DNA from: Zhengitettix transpicula
Taxonomy: Eukaryota > Arthropoda > Insecta > Orthoptera > Tetrigidae
DNA: 64,000 nucleotides
Assembly: GCA_037074705.1 (NCBI GenBank)
Contig: CM073591.1
Span: 135,849,032-135,913,031 of the forward strand
Direction of reading: 5' to 3'
The translations under genes and the position numbers were made by a program. Shown here piece after piece: positions 1-11,006 of the stretch (position 1 is its first letter; every line of letters starts with the position of its first letter). The notes below the pieces were generated by a model, which made no database searches, was not told where the DNA came from, and saw only the letters and a list, made by a program, of their open reading frames with translations.

Positions 1-100
1 CTCCTATATGTGAAGATATGGATCCTTGTTCATTCCTGGTTATGAATCGACGAAAAACTCAGCTTCGTTGCTGTGAATCATTGCTAGATACTCGATAGAA

Positions 101-435
101 ACATCCTCATGGCACTGTTTTTATTCCCTTGTAAGAAAACGTGCCTCCCATCTTGCGCACAACTTTCACATGTACATTAGATCAGTCAATAAACTATGTA
201 CAGCACATTTTGAAATTTCTACATTGACGGTCATCCAATACCGTTTTGTAAATTTTCGGCGCAATTTCTGGCGTGGTCACATCGTTTCGTCCACTACAAC
301 GATTTTTTTAATAACGATAACTATTTTATTTAATTTAAAATATTACTGTTGGTATAAAATATTACACTTGATATGATAATATGTTCATCTAGAAAGTTCG
401 TACGTCCTCCTTCAAACTTTTCCGCCCAATATTTC
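101..435. repeat. Tandem duplication, copy 1 (pair with 575-905)
   Basis: The stretch beginning ACATCCTCATGGCACTG is repeated 474 bp downstream with high identity through the shared phrase GAAAGTTCGTACGTCCTCC. A 68-codon open frame lies in this copy but is not kept in the second one, so it is probably not a gene. Copy 1 holds about 15-18 extra bases near position 180 that copy 2 lacks. The origin of the sequence is not recognised. Confidence 0.85.
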
Positions 436-574
436 ATATTTTGAAACGTAGGAGCAGATTACCCGAGAGTAGATTCTGACTCGACTTTGAATTTAATTAA
501 CTGATGTCCTTCAAAGAAAATGAAAGTATAGTTTCACATAACGATGTGAATTTTTTTTTCCATACTTCCAAATT

Positions 575-905
575 ACATCCTCATGGCACTGTTTTTATAC
601 CCTTGTAAGAAAACGCAGCACCCATCTTGCTCACAACTTTCTCATGAACATTATATGTACAGCACAATTTGAAATGTCTACATTGACGGTCATCCAATAC
701 CATTTTGTAAATTTTCGACGCAATTTCTGGCGTGGTCACATCGTTTCGTCGACTATGGCGATTTTTTTAATAACGATAACTTTATTTATTATTTAATTTA
801 AAAAATTACTGTTGGTATAAAATATTACACTTAATATGATAATATGTTCATCTAGAAAGTTCGTACGTCCTCCTTCTAACTTTTCCGCCCGACATTTCAA
901 TTTTA
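575..905. repeat. Tandem duplication, copy 2 (pair with 101-435)
   Basis: Second unit of the ~474 bp tandem duplication. It shares the conserved CATCGTTTCGTC and GATGATATGTTCATC-like stretches with copy 1, with a small deletion near 655 and scattered substitutions. No open frame is conserved between the copies. Confidence 0.85.
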
Positions 906-1269
906 AATTTTTTAAAAACTTGTTTTCTAAAACGTTTTAGATGAATATGACGTGAATGATTAAAAAAATATTTTGCTGATTTATTTGGTGTAACAATTCT
1001 TTTAAACTGATATTCAAGGCTTTTATTATTATCTTTTCTCCTCGTCTATATAATAATGGTTCCCGTTTAGACGTGATTAAAAATCAAATATAACAGGTAA
1101 TTTAAAATCTAAACTGTTAATTATAATCGACGGGCAAACATTTTTTCTTGATATAACGTCAACACGTTATGAATTTCCTGTGTTTAAATATTCATATTTC
1201 ATTCCTTCTCGCAAAGTATTTATTTTATATATTGTAATGTCAATTAATTAGGTTTTAATAAAATTTATT
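906..1269. other. AT-rich spacer, nothing recognised
   Basis: AT-rich sequence with short homopolymer runs. I see no coding, RNA or repeat signature on either strand. Confidence 0.5.
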
Positions 1270-2205
1270 TGTAGCGGCAGGAGCTTCCAAAGCGACAATT
1301 GAGCCGAGCTCTGTTACTTTGTCGGAAGGTCAAAAATGGCGTATGCGCGCAAAAACTGGAGACTACGATAGTTCATTTGGTGACGGGACATTTCTGAGGA
1401 CGGAACAAATGATTCTAGAGCAGAGACTAGCCGTTGTTTAATGTATTATTAAACAAAGTTGTGAGTTTAAGACAAATTAAAAAGTAAACAAGCATTTAAA
1501 TCGTAAATATTGCTAAGTAAAAGCAGTGTACGTCTGTAGCCAGCCAGGAATAGTAAAGTTGTAGTTTAAGTCCCAAGCTGTAAAAAGACTAGCAAATCTA
1601 TGAATCACAGGATTCATATAATCAAACGGTCATCAGATAGCTGACAAAAATGAGAATCATCCGAGTTCCTGGGAGCCTATCAAGGTATCTTCAAGAGTGT
1701 AAAATTTGTGAGCCGATATTAGAATCAGTGTAAAACATTTTGCAATAGTGACTCCCGGAAACAAAAAGAATGCTGGAACCAGCTGGACAGATGTAAGTAA
1801 CAAAATAAATAAAAATAATGATTTATGTAAACGTAATTAAATGATAGACGTCAGATTTCGTTCTATTTTAATTGTCAATCAGAATTAATTTCTTTTCTTT
1901 TAATTTCTTCCTATCGACATATTGTCTAGGTGAATTATAAACTGTGTTAGTTTAGTTTTTTTAAAACAACTTGTTGTGTTCATTATCAAACCCAGTAGAG
2001 ACCCTGAGATCTAAAATTTTATATTGTAATTGTTTTTGAGTAATTGCCACGAAATAAATAAATATTTTGTGTGTTAATTGATTATCTTTTAATTTAATAA
2101 AAAGCCTTCCATTTAATCATTCCATATTGGCGCTTCACGTGAGGTAAATTCATTAAATAAACTAAAGTAAATAAAGGCTTTCTGTTAATTATTACAATAT
2201 TTAAT
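1270..2205 (+). mobile_element. Family B LTR-like repeat (B1) with PBS-like site
   Basis: This repeat is closely related to 62522-63426 over its whole length: both carry a CAAAAATGGCGT-TGCGCGCA block, TAGCCAGCCAGGAA, ATCCGAGTTCCTGGGAGCCTATCAA and CCAGCTGGACAG. It starts at GTAGCGGCAGGAGC after TTTATTT. It contains the family box TCAGATTTCGTTC (about 1850) and the box ATCAAACCCAGTAGAGACC (about 1985), then AATAAA signals near 2055. At about 2127-2146 TTGGCGCTTCACGTGAGG resembles the tRNA-Lys primer-binding site of retroelements. About 57 bp later it ends TTATTACA followed by AT-rich sequence. No gag or pol is present. I infer a solo LTR plus PBS, or a TRIM-like non-autonomous element. Confidence 0.6.
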
Positions 2206-3680
2206 ATTATAAACTTTTATTTCTTATTTGATACTTTAACATGATCCTTTTTACTTGTAATTTAATACTAAAATTCCGGAAAAGGCGCCTACAGAATTCA
2301 TCCTGCAACTCATCTGATATTCCGATTTATATTCACTGTATTATTCACGAAACTTATTTTATTTTTCGTCTCAATAACCCACACAAATATAAAAGTGAAG
2401 GAAAAAATTTATCTGTTAAACTATGAGGATATTTCCTCTTCCTCTCTAACCCTGTAAACGTAATTCCAATGAATTGTTCGTCCTTCAGCAGTTATGCTTT
2501 GAGTAATGTCAGGGAGAACACCAACTTCTGTCTTGGAACACATTACCAGCATCTGGTGGCTGACCGATGTTCAGTTTAAGCTGCCTGGCTTCAATTTCCT
2601 AATTCCAGGAGCGTCCGTATCTCATTGAATGTAAGTGTTTTAAACGTTTATTCAGTATTTATAAAGATTCATAAATTGACGTCGATTCTTATTTTTATCG
2701 GCATGAAAATAACATTAGCTGTTAATAATATCTGATTTCTTCCAGTAAAACTGTTGTTTGTGCAATAGTCGCAGTTTCGGAGCATAATTTTTTTGCAATT
2801 GTACACATGCAATTAATTTATTATTGATTTACAGAATCCAAACTTGTTCCTCGTTGTTCGTTGCACAATATAGAATGTAGTAATTTTTCTGTTCCGCATT
2901 TATGCACTCAAAATTAAGCAGTACTAAGCTATATTGTGAATTCTATTTCATAGTTTCATGAACACTCTAAAAGTTATAAAAACCTATTTTATCCGGAATA
3001 TTACAGTTTCGTAGTTATTACACAAGGTTGGTGGACATAAGAGAATACTGGCATTCGGTTAGTCATGATGATAAAGGAAACATAACACAATTTCCGCCAA
3101 CCATCTGGTTAATAAAATGAGAGAAAGCGTGCAAGGAGCAGCACTGTATGAAGCCACGGGAATGGAATAAATTTGCGTTCCTGTTTTACCACGGAATTTT
3201 AATTATAACTTGCACTGTAAAGTTCGGCTAAATAATGTTTGCACTGTTTACGAACCACAGCTCACGCGAACGTCCTCTCCCTAAAAGGTAGTTCATATCC
3301 ATAACCTAAGCCTGTATAATAATTATGCAAAAAGCATTGTGACAGTCAAAATCTAAATTCCGAATCAATAATTTTCTCTAGAAATCTACTGTAATTACAT
3401 TTCTTCTTCGTCCTGGATCAACGAATTGTTTCATTTATATCTTGAAGAAACATACATTTTTTAAAAAAATGCGTTATTTTTAAAAGTACGTGCATTTTAT
3501 ACGGTTATTCAAATTGTTAATAGATTTATGGTATTTTTAAATTTGAATAATTATTTATAAGCTTAGGCGTCGTGTATTCATAAATTTATTCTCTTGATTT
3601 CAACTTGAGCAATATCTATGTCGGTGTAGAAGGGAGAACGACTACTTAAAAAATACGGAGTATATCCAAGAAATTATTAG
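2206..3680. other. Unannotated AT-rich stretch
   Basis: Contains one 61-codon open frame (2241-2426) without recognisable similarity. Slightly more GC-rich patches near 2510-2620 and 3100-3180 show no splice-bounded exon I could defend. Nothing else is seen. Confidence 0.4.
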
Positions 3681-3932
3681 TCAGGGATGATACACTGATA
3701 TTCGTTGATCCAGCATGATTAAAGCTCGCACTATGTTAATGACATGGTCTTGTTGAAAGGGAACCTGGCTGCGGTTAACAGTTCCCAATATGCGGCAACC
3801 ATTGATGTATTTTACCATTCCTCTCTTGGAATGGCTAAACGTTATCCCCCTATTTATTACCAATTTTGTAAAAGTGGCGTTTAAAAACATTGTTCCTCCA
3901 TTTTGACGAGCACTCCATATTATATGCGGCAA
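3681..3932 (-). pseudogene. Tc1-like transposase fragment (DDE relic)
   Basis: An 83-codon minus-strand frame includes KYING, then VPFQQDH about 20 residues later, then VRALIMLDQRISVYHP. In Tc1-family transposases the order is YI(N/D)..L followed by (F/L)QQD(N/H)A.PH.A, where the D is the second catalytic aspartate, then a helix and a (I/V).V..WP segment before the third acidic residue. The order and spacing fit. The frame is closed by a stop just before the expected PA.SPDLNP block, and the N-terminal DNA-binding domain is absent. An inactive relic; the assignment is by motif only. Confidence 0.4.
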
Positions 3933-4170
3933 AGTTCGTCGATCGACGCGGTTCGGTGACGCGAGTAAATTTCACACAGACCCATGAATGTTTCCTACAC
4001 GTCCTACTCAAAATAACTACAATAAGCCAAGTTACGTTACTTTTCAGAACTAGCTAATTGTATTCTCTAGTAACAGTTAATCGTAGAAATATGTAAACTT
4101 TTAGTCTTCTCCAGATAAATTAAATGATAAAACAACAAATACCAGAAAATTACTGTTGTATTTTATTACT

Positions 4171-5420
4171 TAAGTAGTTGTGCTCCCGGCGTTGCCTGTG
4201 TATTTATTTATATAAACCTGAAAAATTACTTAATTTTACCCCACCTCCGTGATGGATAGTGATTTTCTGTCAAGAATAACTTCTAATACCTTAAGTGCGT
4301 AATTCTTTTTGAGAGTAACAGGCTTCATGAGGGTAATCCACATTGTGGCAACTCCCCTTTAATAGAATAGGAAGGGATTTGAAAGAGAGGATGCGGAAGG
4401 ATTGAGGAAGGTAGCCAAGGGTTAACTAGGGCCCCCGGGCTATGGTTTAAGGATCCTACCCGGCAATTGGCCTAAAAGTGATGCAGGGAAAACCCTAGAA
4501 AAACCTGCATCAGGTAGGTCGGGAATTTGGTACTTAACCCACGTCCTTCCGATGGCGGGAGAGGGCTTAGCTGTGGGGTCGCAGCATTCCCCTCTCCGTG
4601 CCTTGACCGGTTTAGGAGGCAGCTGGCCGACTATTCCAATAGGAATAGCGGACAACTCTTACCGTATGCCCAAGGTTTGCGACCCCGGAACATACACCTC
4701 TCAAAACAGACCGAGGTGCCTCGGCATGTGGGAACCTTAGTTAAAAAAAAAGACAGAGATATGTGAAGGCATCCCCAAAGCCAGCCTCCGCCAGAGCTCT
4801 CTGGGAAGGTTCACCTGCGAGAGAATTGTCTCTCAGGCTTCCTTCAATTGTGTAAAAATTAATCCCGGTACCTTTATGTTGTCGAATATTCGAGATAACT
4901 GAATGTCCGTCTCAATGACCACGAATAAAATTTATTCCACACAAACATCGACAATTTATGCAAGTGGTAGTCGTGTCGTACTCGCACGGTGTTTGTTTCC
5001 GGTTTGAAACCAGCATGTGTACTATAATTTGGTTGGTAATTGCGCCACGAGTTTAACATAGTACGCGGAACTTTGTTTCCCCATTGGACCCCCACTCCTA
5101 AGTGTTGAAGTAGAACTTAAACGGCAAGTTGAATGTCATATTAAACTCAGTTTCATACATAACCCCGGATTCAACTCAAATCTCGGTTGTTTTCGTGTTT
5201 TCACCGCTAAGAGAGATTTCTTTCCACGCGGAAAGGTATTAAACTTACATATCAACAACATCGGGGCAAACACCATCAATTTCATTGACTGCTTACCCAG
5301 GTGATGGCTAGTGTTTTTCTGTCAAGAATAATTCCCGATACCCTAAGCGTGTAAAAAATTCTTCCCCTTACTTTACGAGTTCGAGTAGTCCAGGTAACTA
5401 AAATAAGTCAAAATACTGTT
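4171..5420. repeat. Family C composite repeat (C1), interrupted by family A
   Basis: Begins with GCTCCCGGCGTTGCCTGTG, the same head as at 9690 and 50221. It shows modules shared with 10380-10655 and 50217-52290: GTAGTCGTGTCGTACTCGCAC, GGTGTTTGTTTCCGG, TAACCCCGGATTC, CATCGGGGCAAACACCATCAAT. A stretch starting GTGATGG.TAGTG.TTTTCTGTC occurs at about 4250 and again at about 5302, so the element is internally repetitive. Family A copy 4306-4835 splits it. The open frame on the minus strand at 4874-5095 is a by-product of the repeat. Confidence 0.6.
4306..4835 (-). mobile_element. Family A SINE-like retroposon, copy A1
   Basis: Nearly full-length. On the plus strand it reads GTAACAGGCTTCATGAGGG at its head and the CCTCGGCATGTGGGAACC block late; a CTTTTT run sits immediately before the head. 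As copies with longer runs show, this is the complement of a poly(A) tail, so the retroposon's own strand is minus. The copy ends with a GGTTCACCTGCGAGAGAATTG hairpin region. It is inserted into family C. Two overlapping open frames here (62 and 79 codons) belong to the repeat. Confidence 0.75.
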
Positions 5421-6083
5421 TGGTGCATTTTGCCATTTGCCGTTGGCAACATTGCTATCTGACCTTACAATCTTTCACACTTCTTTTCGGCGTGTTTTTT
5501 ATGGTGTATTTTATACAAATAAATGATTAGTAGCTTTCTTTCACAAACATGAAATATAAATTAGATAATTTATTATCGCTCACAACAATTTAATGAGACC
5601 AAATTCTGATAGTCTAACCTGAAAATTTTGTTTAACGTCACGGATTCCACACATTTATTTTTTATATTTATTCCAATTTAGAAAAATACGTTGCATAAAG
5701 TATAATTAATTGCACTATTAATTCAATCTCAACGTTCTTAGTTCCTTACTTCCTCCCGACCGATAGCGTATTATTTTAACACCTATAAAATACATTGAAT
5801 TATATTGCATAAATGCCTACAAAAATACCTCCGAATTTATTTACAAATAGAATACTTAAATATTGCAGTGATTAAAAAATACTCCCGGTACCTTCTATTG
5901 TCCTTCAGTCTTCAGACACTACGAAAGATTGAATTTTTTGAAATAGTTAGCAACATGCACAATGTGAAAAAATGGTAGCAATATTTGAGTCACTAAATAT
6001 TGCGACGAAAATTAACCTTATAACTGATTTTCCAGTAGGTCCGTAATGTATTTCGTATTGCTTTTTATAATGAGTAGATAGGA
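5421..6083. other. AT-rich stretch with a small family C fragment
   Basis: Mostly unrecognised. Around 5870-5905, AAAAAATACTCCCGGTACCTT matches the short repeated unit inside family C at 9880-10260. No gene is visible. Confidence 0.45.
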
Positions 6084-6519
6084 AACTCTTGGGGATGCCT
6101 TTTTCTTTCCGTTTTTGAACTAAGGTTCCTACGAGCCGAGGCACCTCGGCCTGTTCTGTGAGGTGTATGTTCCGGGGTCACAGACCTTGAGCATACGGTA
6201 AGAGTTGTCCGCTATTCCCATTGGAATAGTCGGCCAGCTGCCATCTAAACTGGTCGTGGCACGGAGAAGGGAATGCTGCGTCCCCACAGCAAACTCCTCT
6301 CCCGCTAGTGTTTTCTCTGCATTTCTTTAGGCGAATGCCGGGAAGGATCCTTAAAATATAGCCCGGGGGCCCTGGTAACCCTAGACTACCTTCTTCTACC
6401 ATTCCGCATCCCCCCTTTCAAATCCCTTCCTATGCTTTTAAAGGGGAGTTACCCAACATGGATTACCCTCATGTAGCCTGTTGCCCTAAAAATAATAATA
6501 AAAATAAAAATAAAAAAAG
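6084..6519 (+). mobile_element. Family A retroposon, copy A2, with A-rich tail
   Basis: Opposite orientation to A1. It reads from TTGGGGATGCC through GAACTAAGGTTCC and GAGGCACCTCGGCC to CATGTAGCCTGTTGCCC, then an AAT/AAAAT-rich tail (about 6487-6518). This tail gives the direction of retroposition for the family. The central part carries a deletion: the ~75 bp around the CTATCGG..GTGGGACAAG segment are replaced by CTAGTG, relative to copy 14312-14870. Confidence 0.75.
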
Positions 6520-6733
6520 GAAACTCTTCTCCCGCTATCGGATGGGCGTGGGACAAGTACCCAATGCCCGACCTACCTGACGCTGGTTTTCCTAGGGTTT
6601 TCCCTGCATTACTTTTAGGCGAATGCCGGGTAGGATAATTAAGCTATAGCCCGGGGGCCCTAGTTAACTCTTGGCCACCTTTCCGCATCCCCCCTTTCAA
6701 ATCCCTTCCTATGCTATTAAACGGGAGTTGCAG
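6519..6733 (+). mobile_element. Family A retroposon, copy A3 (5' truncated)
   Basis: Starts mid-element at AAACTCTTCTCCCGCTATCGG directly after the A-rich tail of A2 and runs to GGGAGTTGC without reaching the usual CATGTAGCCTG end. The head-to-tail arrangement fits a 5'-truncated insertion into, or priming on, the tail of A2. Confidence 0.7.
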
Positions 6734-7783
6734 ACGAATATTTATCATTTCAAAATATTTCTGCTTTACTTCATTACGAAAACAAACTATTTCTCTGCCG
6801 TGGAACGTGTGGTTTGACGTCACGATCTCTTGCCGCGAAATAATTTACACAAAATAATCAAAATTTTTATTATTATAATTCTTTTCACCTTTATTGACCC
6901 CCACAGTCCTTCTCCCTGTAATTTTAATAATATGTGTTCCAAGTTTTCTGGAAATCTTTACATGCCTTTAAACTGTACAGAGACAAACAAATATATAAAT
7001 TTACATCCGTTATATTCTATAGATGGTTATTGAACTTCAAGAAGTTTAAGCCCTCATGTGGACCCACTTTAGTTAAAGAAACAAATACCCAGTAAGGTAC
7101 ATAACAAAGATATTATTGTAGTAACAACAATTTTATAATTATACGCAAGCGATGCACAACTATGTCTTAGAAAGTGAAACTAAAATAAATAAAATTACGC
7201 TTTTTGGGTTTGTAAATAATAACTAATATTTTATTACATTAATAGTGCTAGGATCATATTTAATATGTAACATTTCAGAAATTAGTCTGCATTTATATTT
7301 GTTTTCTATTTACAAAATACGAAATCAGTCCGAATTGATCTGATGATTATTGTTTAATACATATTCTGATACAACTCAACGTTTTCCTTGCATTAATCTT
7401 ACTATATATTTTTGTTATTTAATTCTTGTTTCGACCGTTCGTTTACTTTGTCCCACATCTGTGGACCGACTGCATTCACGTTCGAATTAATAAACTACAT
7501 TGTTTTATTTATATTTTTTTGGAGAGTGTCCTTGATATTATGAGTTATAGTAGAAAAATTAACTTAGTGCTTAAGTTAATATTCTAAGTTGATCATTATA
7601 AGCAAACAAATAAGATACATCCTCAATGTTCTGGTATTGGATGTTTCATCATGAAAAGTTAACTGTAGAATATGAGATTTTTCACCTTTACAGTTTATTG
7701 TAAATTTACTATATTGTCATCAATTATTGTAACCTATTAAATACCATTATCTTAAACAATTTTAGTTCATTTAATATACGTAC
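6734..7783. other. Unannotated AT-rich stretch
   Basis: A 67-codon open frame at 6830-7033 has no recognisable motif and very AT-rich codons. Nothing else supports a gene. Confidence 0.4.
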
Positions 7784-8195
7784 CCGTTTTTATTTTTTAG
7801 GGTATCAGGCTACATGTGGGTAATCACATGCTGGTAACGAACCTTTAATAGCATAGAAATGAATATGAAAGGGGGAATGCGGAAGGGTAGAGGAAGGTAG
7901 CCAAGGGTTAAATAGGCCCCCCGGGCTATGGTTTAAGGATCCTACCCGGCTTTTCGCCTAAAAGTGATGCAGGGAAAACCATAGAAAAACCTGCATCAGG
8001 TAGGTCGGGCAGTGGGTACTTGTCCCACGCCCTTCCGATAGCGGGAGAGGAGTTTGCTGTGGGGACGCAGAATTCCCTTCTCCGTGCCTCGACCAGTTTA
8101 GGAGGCAGCTGGCCGACTATTCCAATGGGAATCTCTCCTACAAGGTTCTGTCTGCGAGAAAATAACCCTCGCAGACAGCATGTCTCCTACGTACC
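7784..8195 (-). mobile_element. Family A retroposon, copy A4 (internal deletion)
   Basis: A T-rich run (GTTTTTATTTTTTAG) precedes the GGTATCAGGCTACATG head. The body is intact to CCAATGGGAATC, where it jumps straight to TCTCCTACAAGGTTCTG, losing the ~180 bp that hold the GGTGCCTCGGC block. It ends with the hairpin around CTGCGAGAAAATAACCCTCGCAG. The open frame at 8020-8232 starts in the conserved region, then runs into unrelated sequence after the deletion. Confidence 0.75.
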
Positions 8196-9685
8196 CGTTA
8201 CACTGTGTCTTTATCTACCTATCTACACATAAATAAATGGCAAGAGGAAGAAGACTCCGGAACAACGATAGTATTTAATAAATGAATAGCAGGAAGGGAA
8301 ATGAATGCGGCGTCTACTTAAGTATATAATTAAGTAAAGCAGATATAGTCACTCCAAACCGTCATATTTTAATCTTATTTCCCTAAGTTTGCAATTTTGA
8401 CGTCATCTTATATTAGCCGCATCATTTGATTTGTAATTGTTCTACGCATTTGATATGCGTAAATCATTGATTCTAAAAATTTTGTTGTAATGTTTTTATA
8501 TTAACGTAAATAATAGACATTGTTTCTAAACATTAATTTTATAATTTTTCGTGAAATTCAAGTATTGAGCAAATATTTCCACAACAAAAGGCCTTATAAT
8601 GCGTCTGACAATTAGGTATACGGAATAAAAGCAGATTTTCGTGAACATTTTTCCAGAAAGGCTACACAGTAGATTTCCGACTACAATATTACGCACGTTG
8701 TTGTTCTGTAAGCCCACTTGAACTGTTGCTTGGATACCAGATTACTGTTCGGTTTGGGTTCAGTCGAACAATATTTGGACTGAGCTGCTATTCCTTTCAA
8801 ATCGCTAAGATAGTTGTTAAATCCAGCAATGTGGAGATGCGATAATAGAGCTTACGATTCGAGCTGTTCGTAAGCCTCTTTACATATATTTTATTTCCAA
8901 ACAATGTTTCCGATTTTCAATAGGAGACACAACAATTTCGACAAGACTTGATCCGTAATAACTAGATTTGAAAAAAGAATTGTGGTGTTTTATAGCCAGC
9001 ATTCACTGAGTGAACGCCAAAATAAATTTTAATTTAATTTGCTATATTTATGTTTTTTAAAACATTCCCAAAAACAATGTAATTTATTCTTCCGAATATG
9101 AAAGTGAATTTAATTTCATTAATATTGTAAAGCACTGGAATTGAGGTAAACTCAGTTCCATGCTGTATTTCTTGGATTGTTATCTGAAACCTGTCTATTT
9201 AATAGTCGATTCTCGCTTCGTTCCTGGAACATTGTAATTACCTAAAAGGCAGCGTATATAAAATTAATTTCAGTAGAAAAACGGGAGATACCAATAATGT
9301 AAGTTCTTATTAATATTACTGGATATAATTCTGAGGTTATCGAAGCTGATAACGAAAGTTACATGCACGTATTACGAACTTTGATATTAACCTATTTTAA
9401 GCCATATTTGTCATAATAAAATCATAACAAACAAATATAAACATATTTTGAATTTTTGTTCTAAATTAATGCAACAGTAATTATGATAGTTTGATATAGA
9501 ATGACGCAAGAAAATAGTCATTAATCATTTTTCTGTTAAAGTTTGATAAAAACCAGTCTCAAAGAACAAGTAAATATGTTTGAGTGTATTTATAAGAAGA
9601 AGGCGTGAAACGTGTGTTTATAAGTGTTGCAAGGTATAACCTTACTCAGGACTGTAACTCTTAAAGTATATATCTGAAATATTAT
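8196..9685. other. Unannotated AT-rich stretch
   Basis: Holds a 63-codon minus-strand frame (8526-8717) with no recognisable family. The rest is low-complexity AT-rich DNA. Confidence 0.4.
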
Positions 9686-10655
9686 ATACTAGTTGGGATC
9701 CGGCGTTGCCCGGGTATTTATAAGCCAAAAAAGTATTTAATTCTACATTAATCTATTAGTGAGAAAGTGATTTAACCTACCTATGCTCAGAGAAATCTAA
9801 TTTAATGAGACTCCACTTCCCTCCCGCGTGCCTTTAGAGAAATCATAAATACACCTGGTATAAAACTTAAAAATATTTTTAGTACCTTAAGAGCGTGCAC
9901 AGATAGTCTCAAAAATATTCTTGGTACCCTCACAGACTTAAAAATATACTCAAGTAAACAAATACAGTAAAAAATATACGCACTACCTTAACACAGTTAA
10001 TTAAATTTTCGGTACCCTAAGAGAGCCAAAATTTCTTCATGTATCTTAAAAGAATCAGAAATTCTCCGGGTTTCATTATTAATAAAAAAATACTCCCGGT
10101 TCCTTAAAAGAATCAAACTTTATTCATGTACCTTAAGAGTATCATTTAGAGTAAAAAATACTCCCAGTTTATTAAGATAATCGGAAATACCAATACCTTA
10201 AGAGAGTGAATAATAAACCCTGTACCTTCAGATTGTCGAGAAAAAAATAGTCTCGGCAATCTGAAGCCGTCAAAAGCACTCTCGGTACCGTCCACCACCA
10301 CTCCTAGGGGTTTAGGTATAAATTAGTCATAATTTAACTCTGCGACATCCGTAACCCCGGATTCGAGTTATATTTCGGTTTATTTCCCGTTATTTTTATG
10401 TACCATCCTTTGGTACTCGAATACCATACCGAAAGAGGTTTATATTATACAATAAAAACATTGGGAGATAAACTATCAATCTGATTAACCCCGAAAAATA
10501 TTTATTCAACGAAAATATCGGCCGTTTTAGAGTGTTTGACAATTTTCACTACCCACCCCTAGGAGTTAGCCGTGTCTTACGAAACAGTGTTTGTTTCCGG
10601 TTCGGAAGGAACACGTGTACATAATTTGATCAATTTTTTCCCCATTGGTGTTGAT
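9686..10655 (+). repeat. Family C composite repeat (C2)
   Basis: Starts ACTAGTTGGGATCCGGCGTTG and continues into an internal array of a ~40-60 bp degenerate unit (AATACTCCCGGTACCTTAAG and variants, about 9880-10270). The family modules TAACCCCGGATTCGAG, ATCGGCCGTTTTAGAGTGTTT, GTGTCTTACGAAACAGTG and GAACACGTGTACATAATTTG follow. It ends where a tRNA-derived SINE begins. Confidence 0.6.
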
Positions 10656-10659
10656 TTTT

Positions 10660-10941
10660 TGCTGGCCTGCTGTAGTGTAGTTGCCAGCGTCATTGCCTCG
10701 CTTCACACATGTTCCGAGTTCAAATCCCGGTATGGGAATGGCTGTTCGTCCTCGTCCTAGTGACGAAAACTGGGGTTAAGGCTGAAGGCTGACGGAGCAT
10801 CGACACTGTGACCACGTGTCACTCCTAAATCAAGAATATGTCATGTAAGATGACAGACTGGCAGTCGTCTCTGTAGGCCGAGGTCTTTCATAGGATGCAG
10901 CTAATGAGCAGTAGGAGTAGTAGTAGTAGTAGTAGTAGTAG
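10660..10941 (+). mobile_element. tRNA-derived SINE with (AGT)n tail
   Basis: The head GCTGTAGTGTAGTTGCCAGC resembles a Pol III A box (TRGYNNARNNGG). About 35 bp later CCGAGTTCAAATCCCGG resembles a B box (GGTTCGANTCC), as expected for a tRNA-like 5' part. A ~170 bp tRNA-unrelated body follows, and the element ends in a (AGT)n run at 10911-10941. It sits directly against the end of family C. A 62-codon open frame across it has no coding meaning. Good confidence in the SINE call; family not named. Confidence 0.75.
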
Positions 10942-10964
10942 AGTGTAGATTTATATGTGGAACA

Positions 10965-11006
10965 TACACACACACACAAACACACACATATATATATATA
11001 TATATG
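10965..11006. repeat. (AC)n(TA)n microsatellite
   Basis: Compound dinucleotide tract, ACACAC changing to TATATA. Confidence 0.95.

Noticed and set aside
283..295. CATCGTTTCGTC as a hammerhead core on the minus strand
   Set aside because: CGAAACG is present but no CTGANGA or hairpin precedes it.
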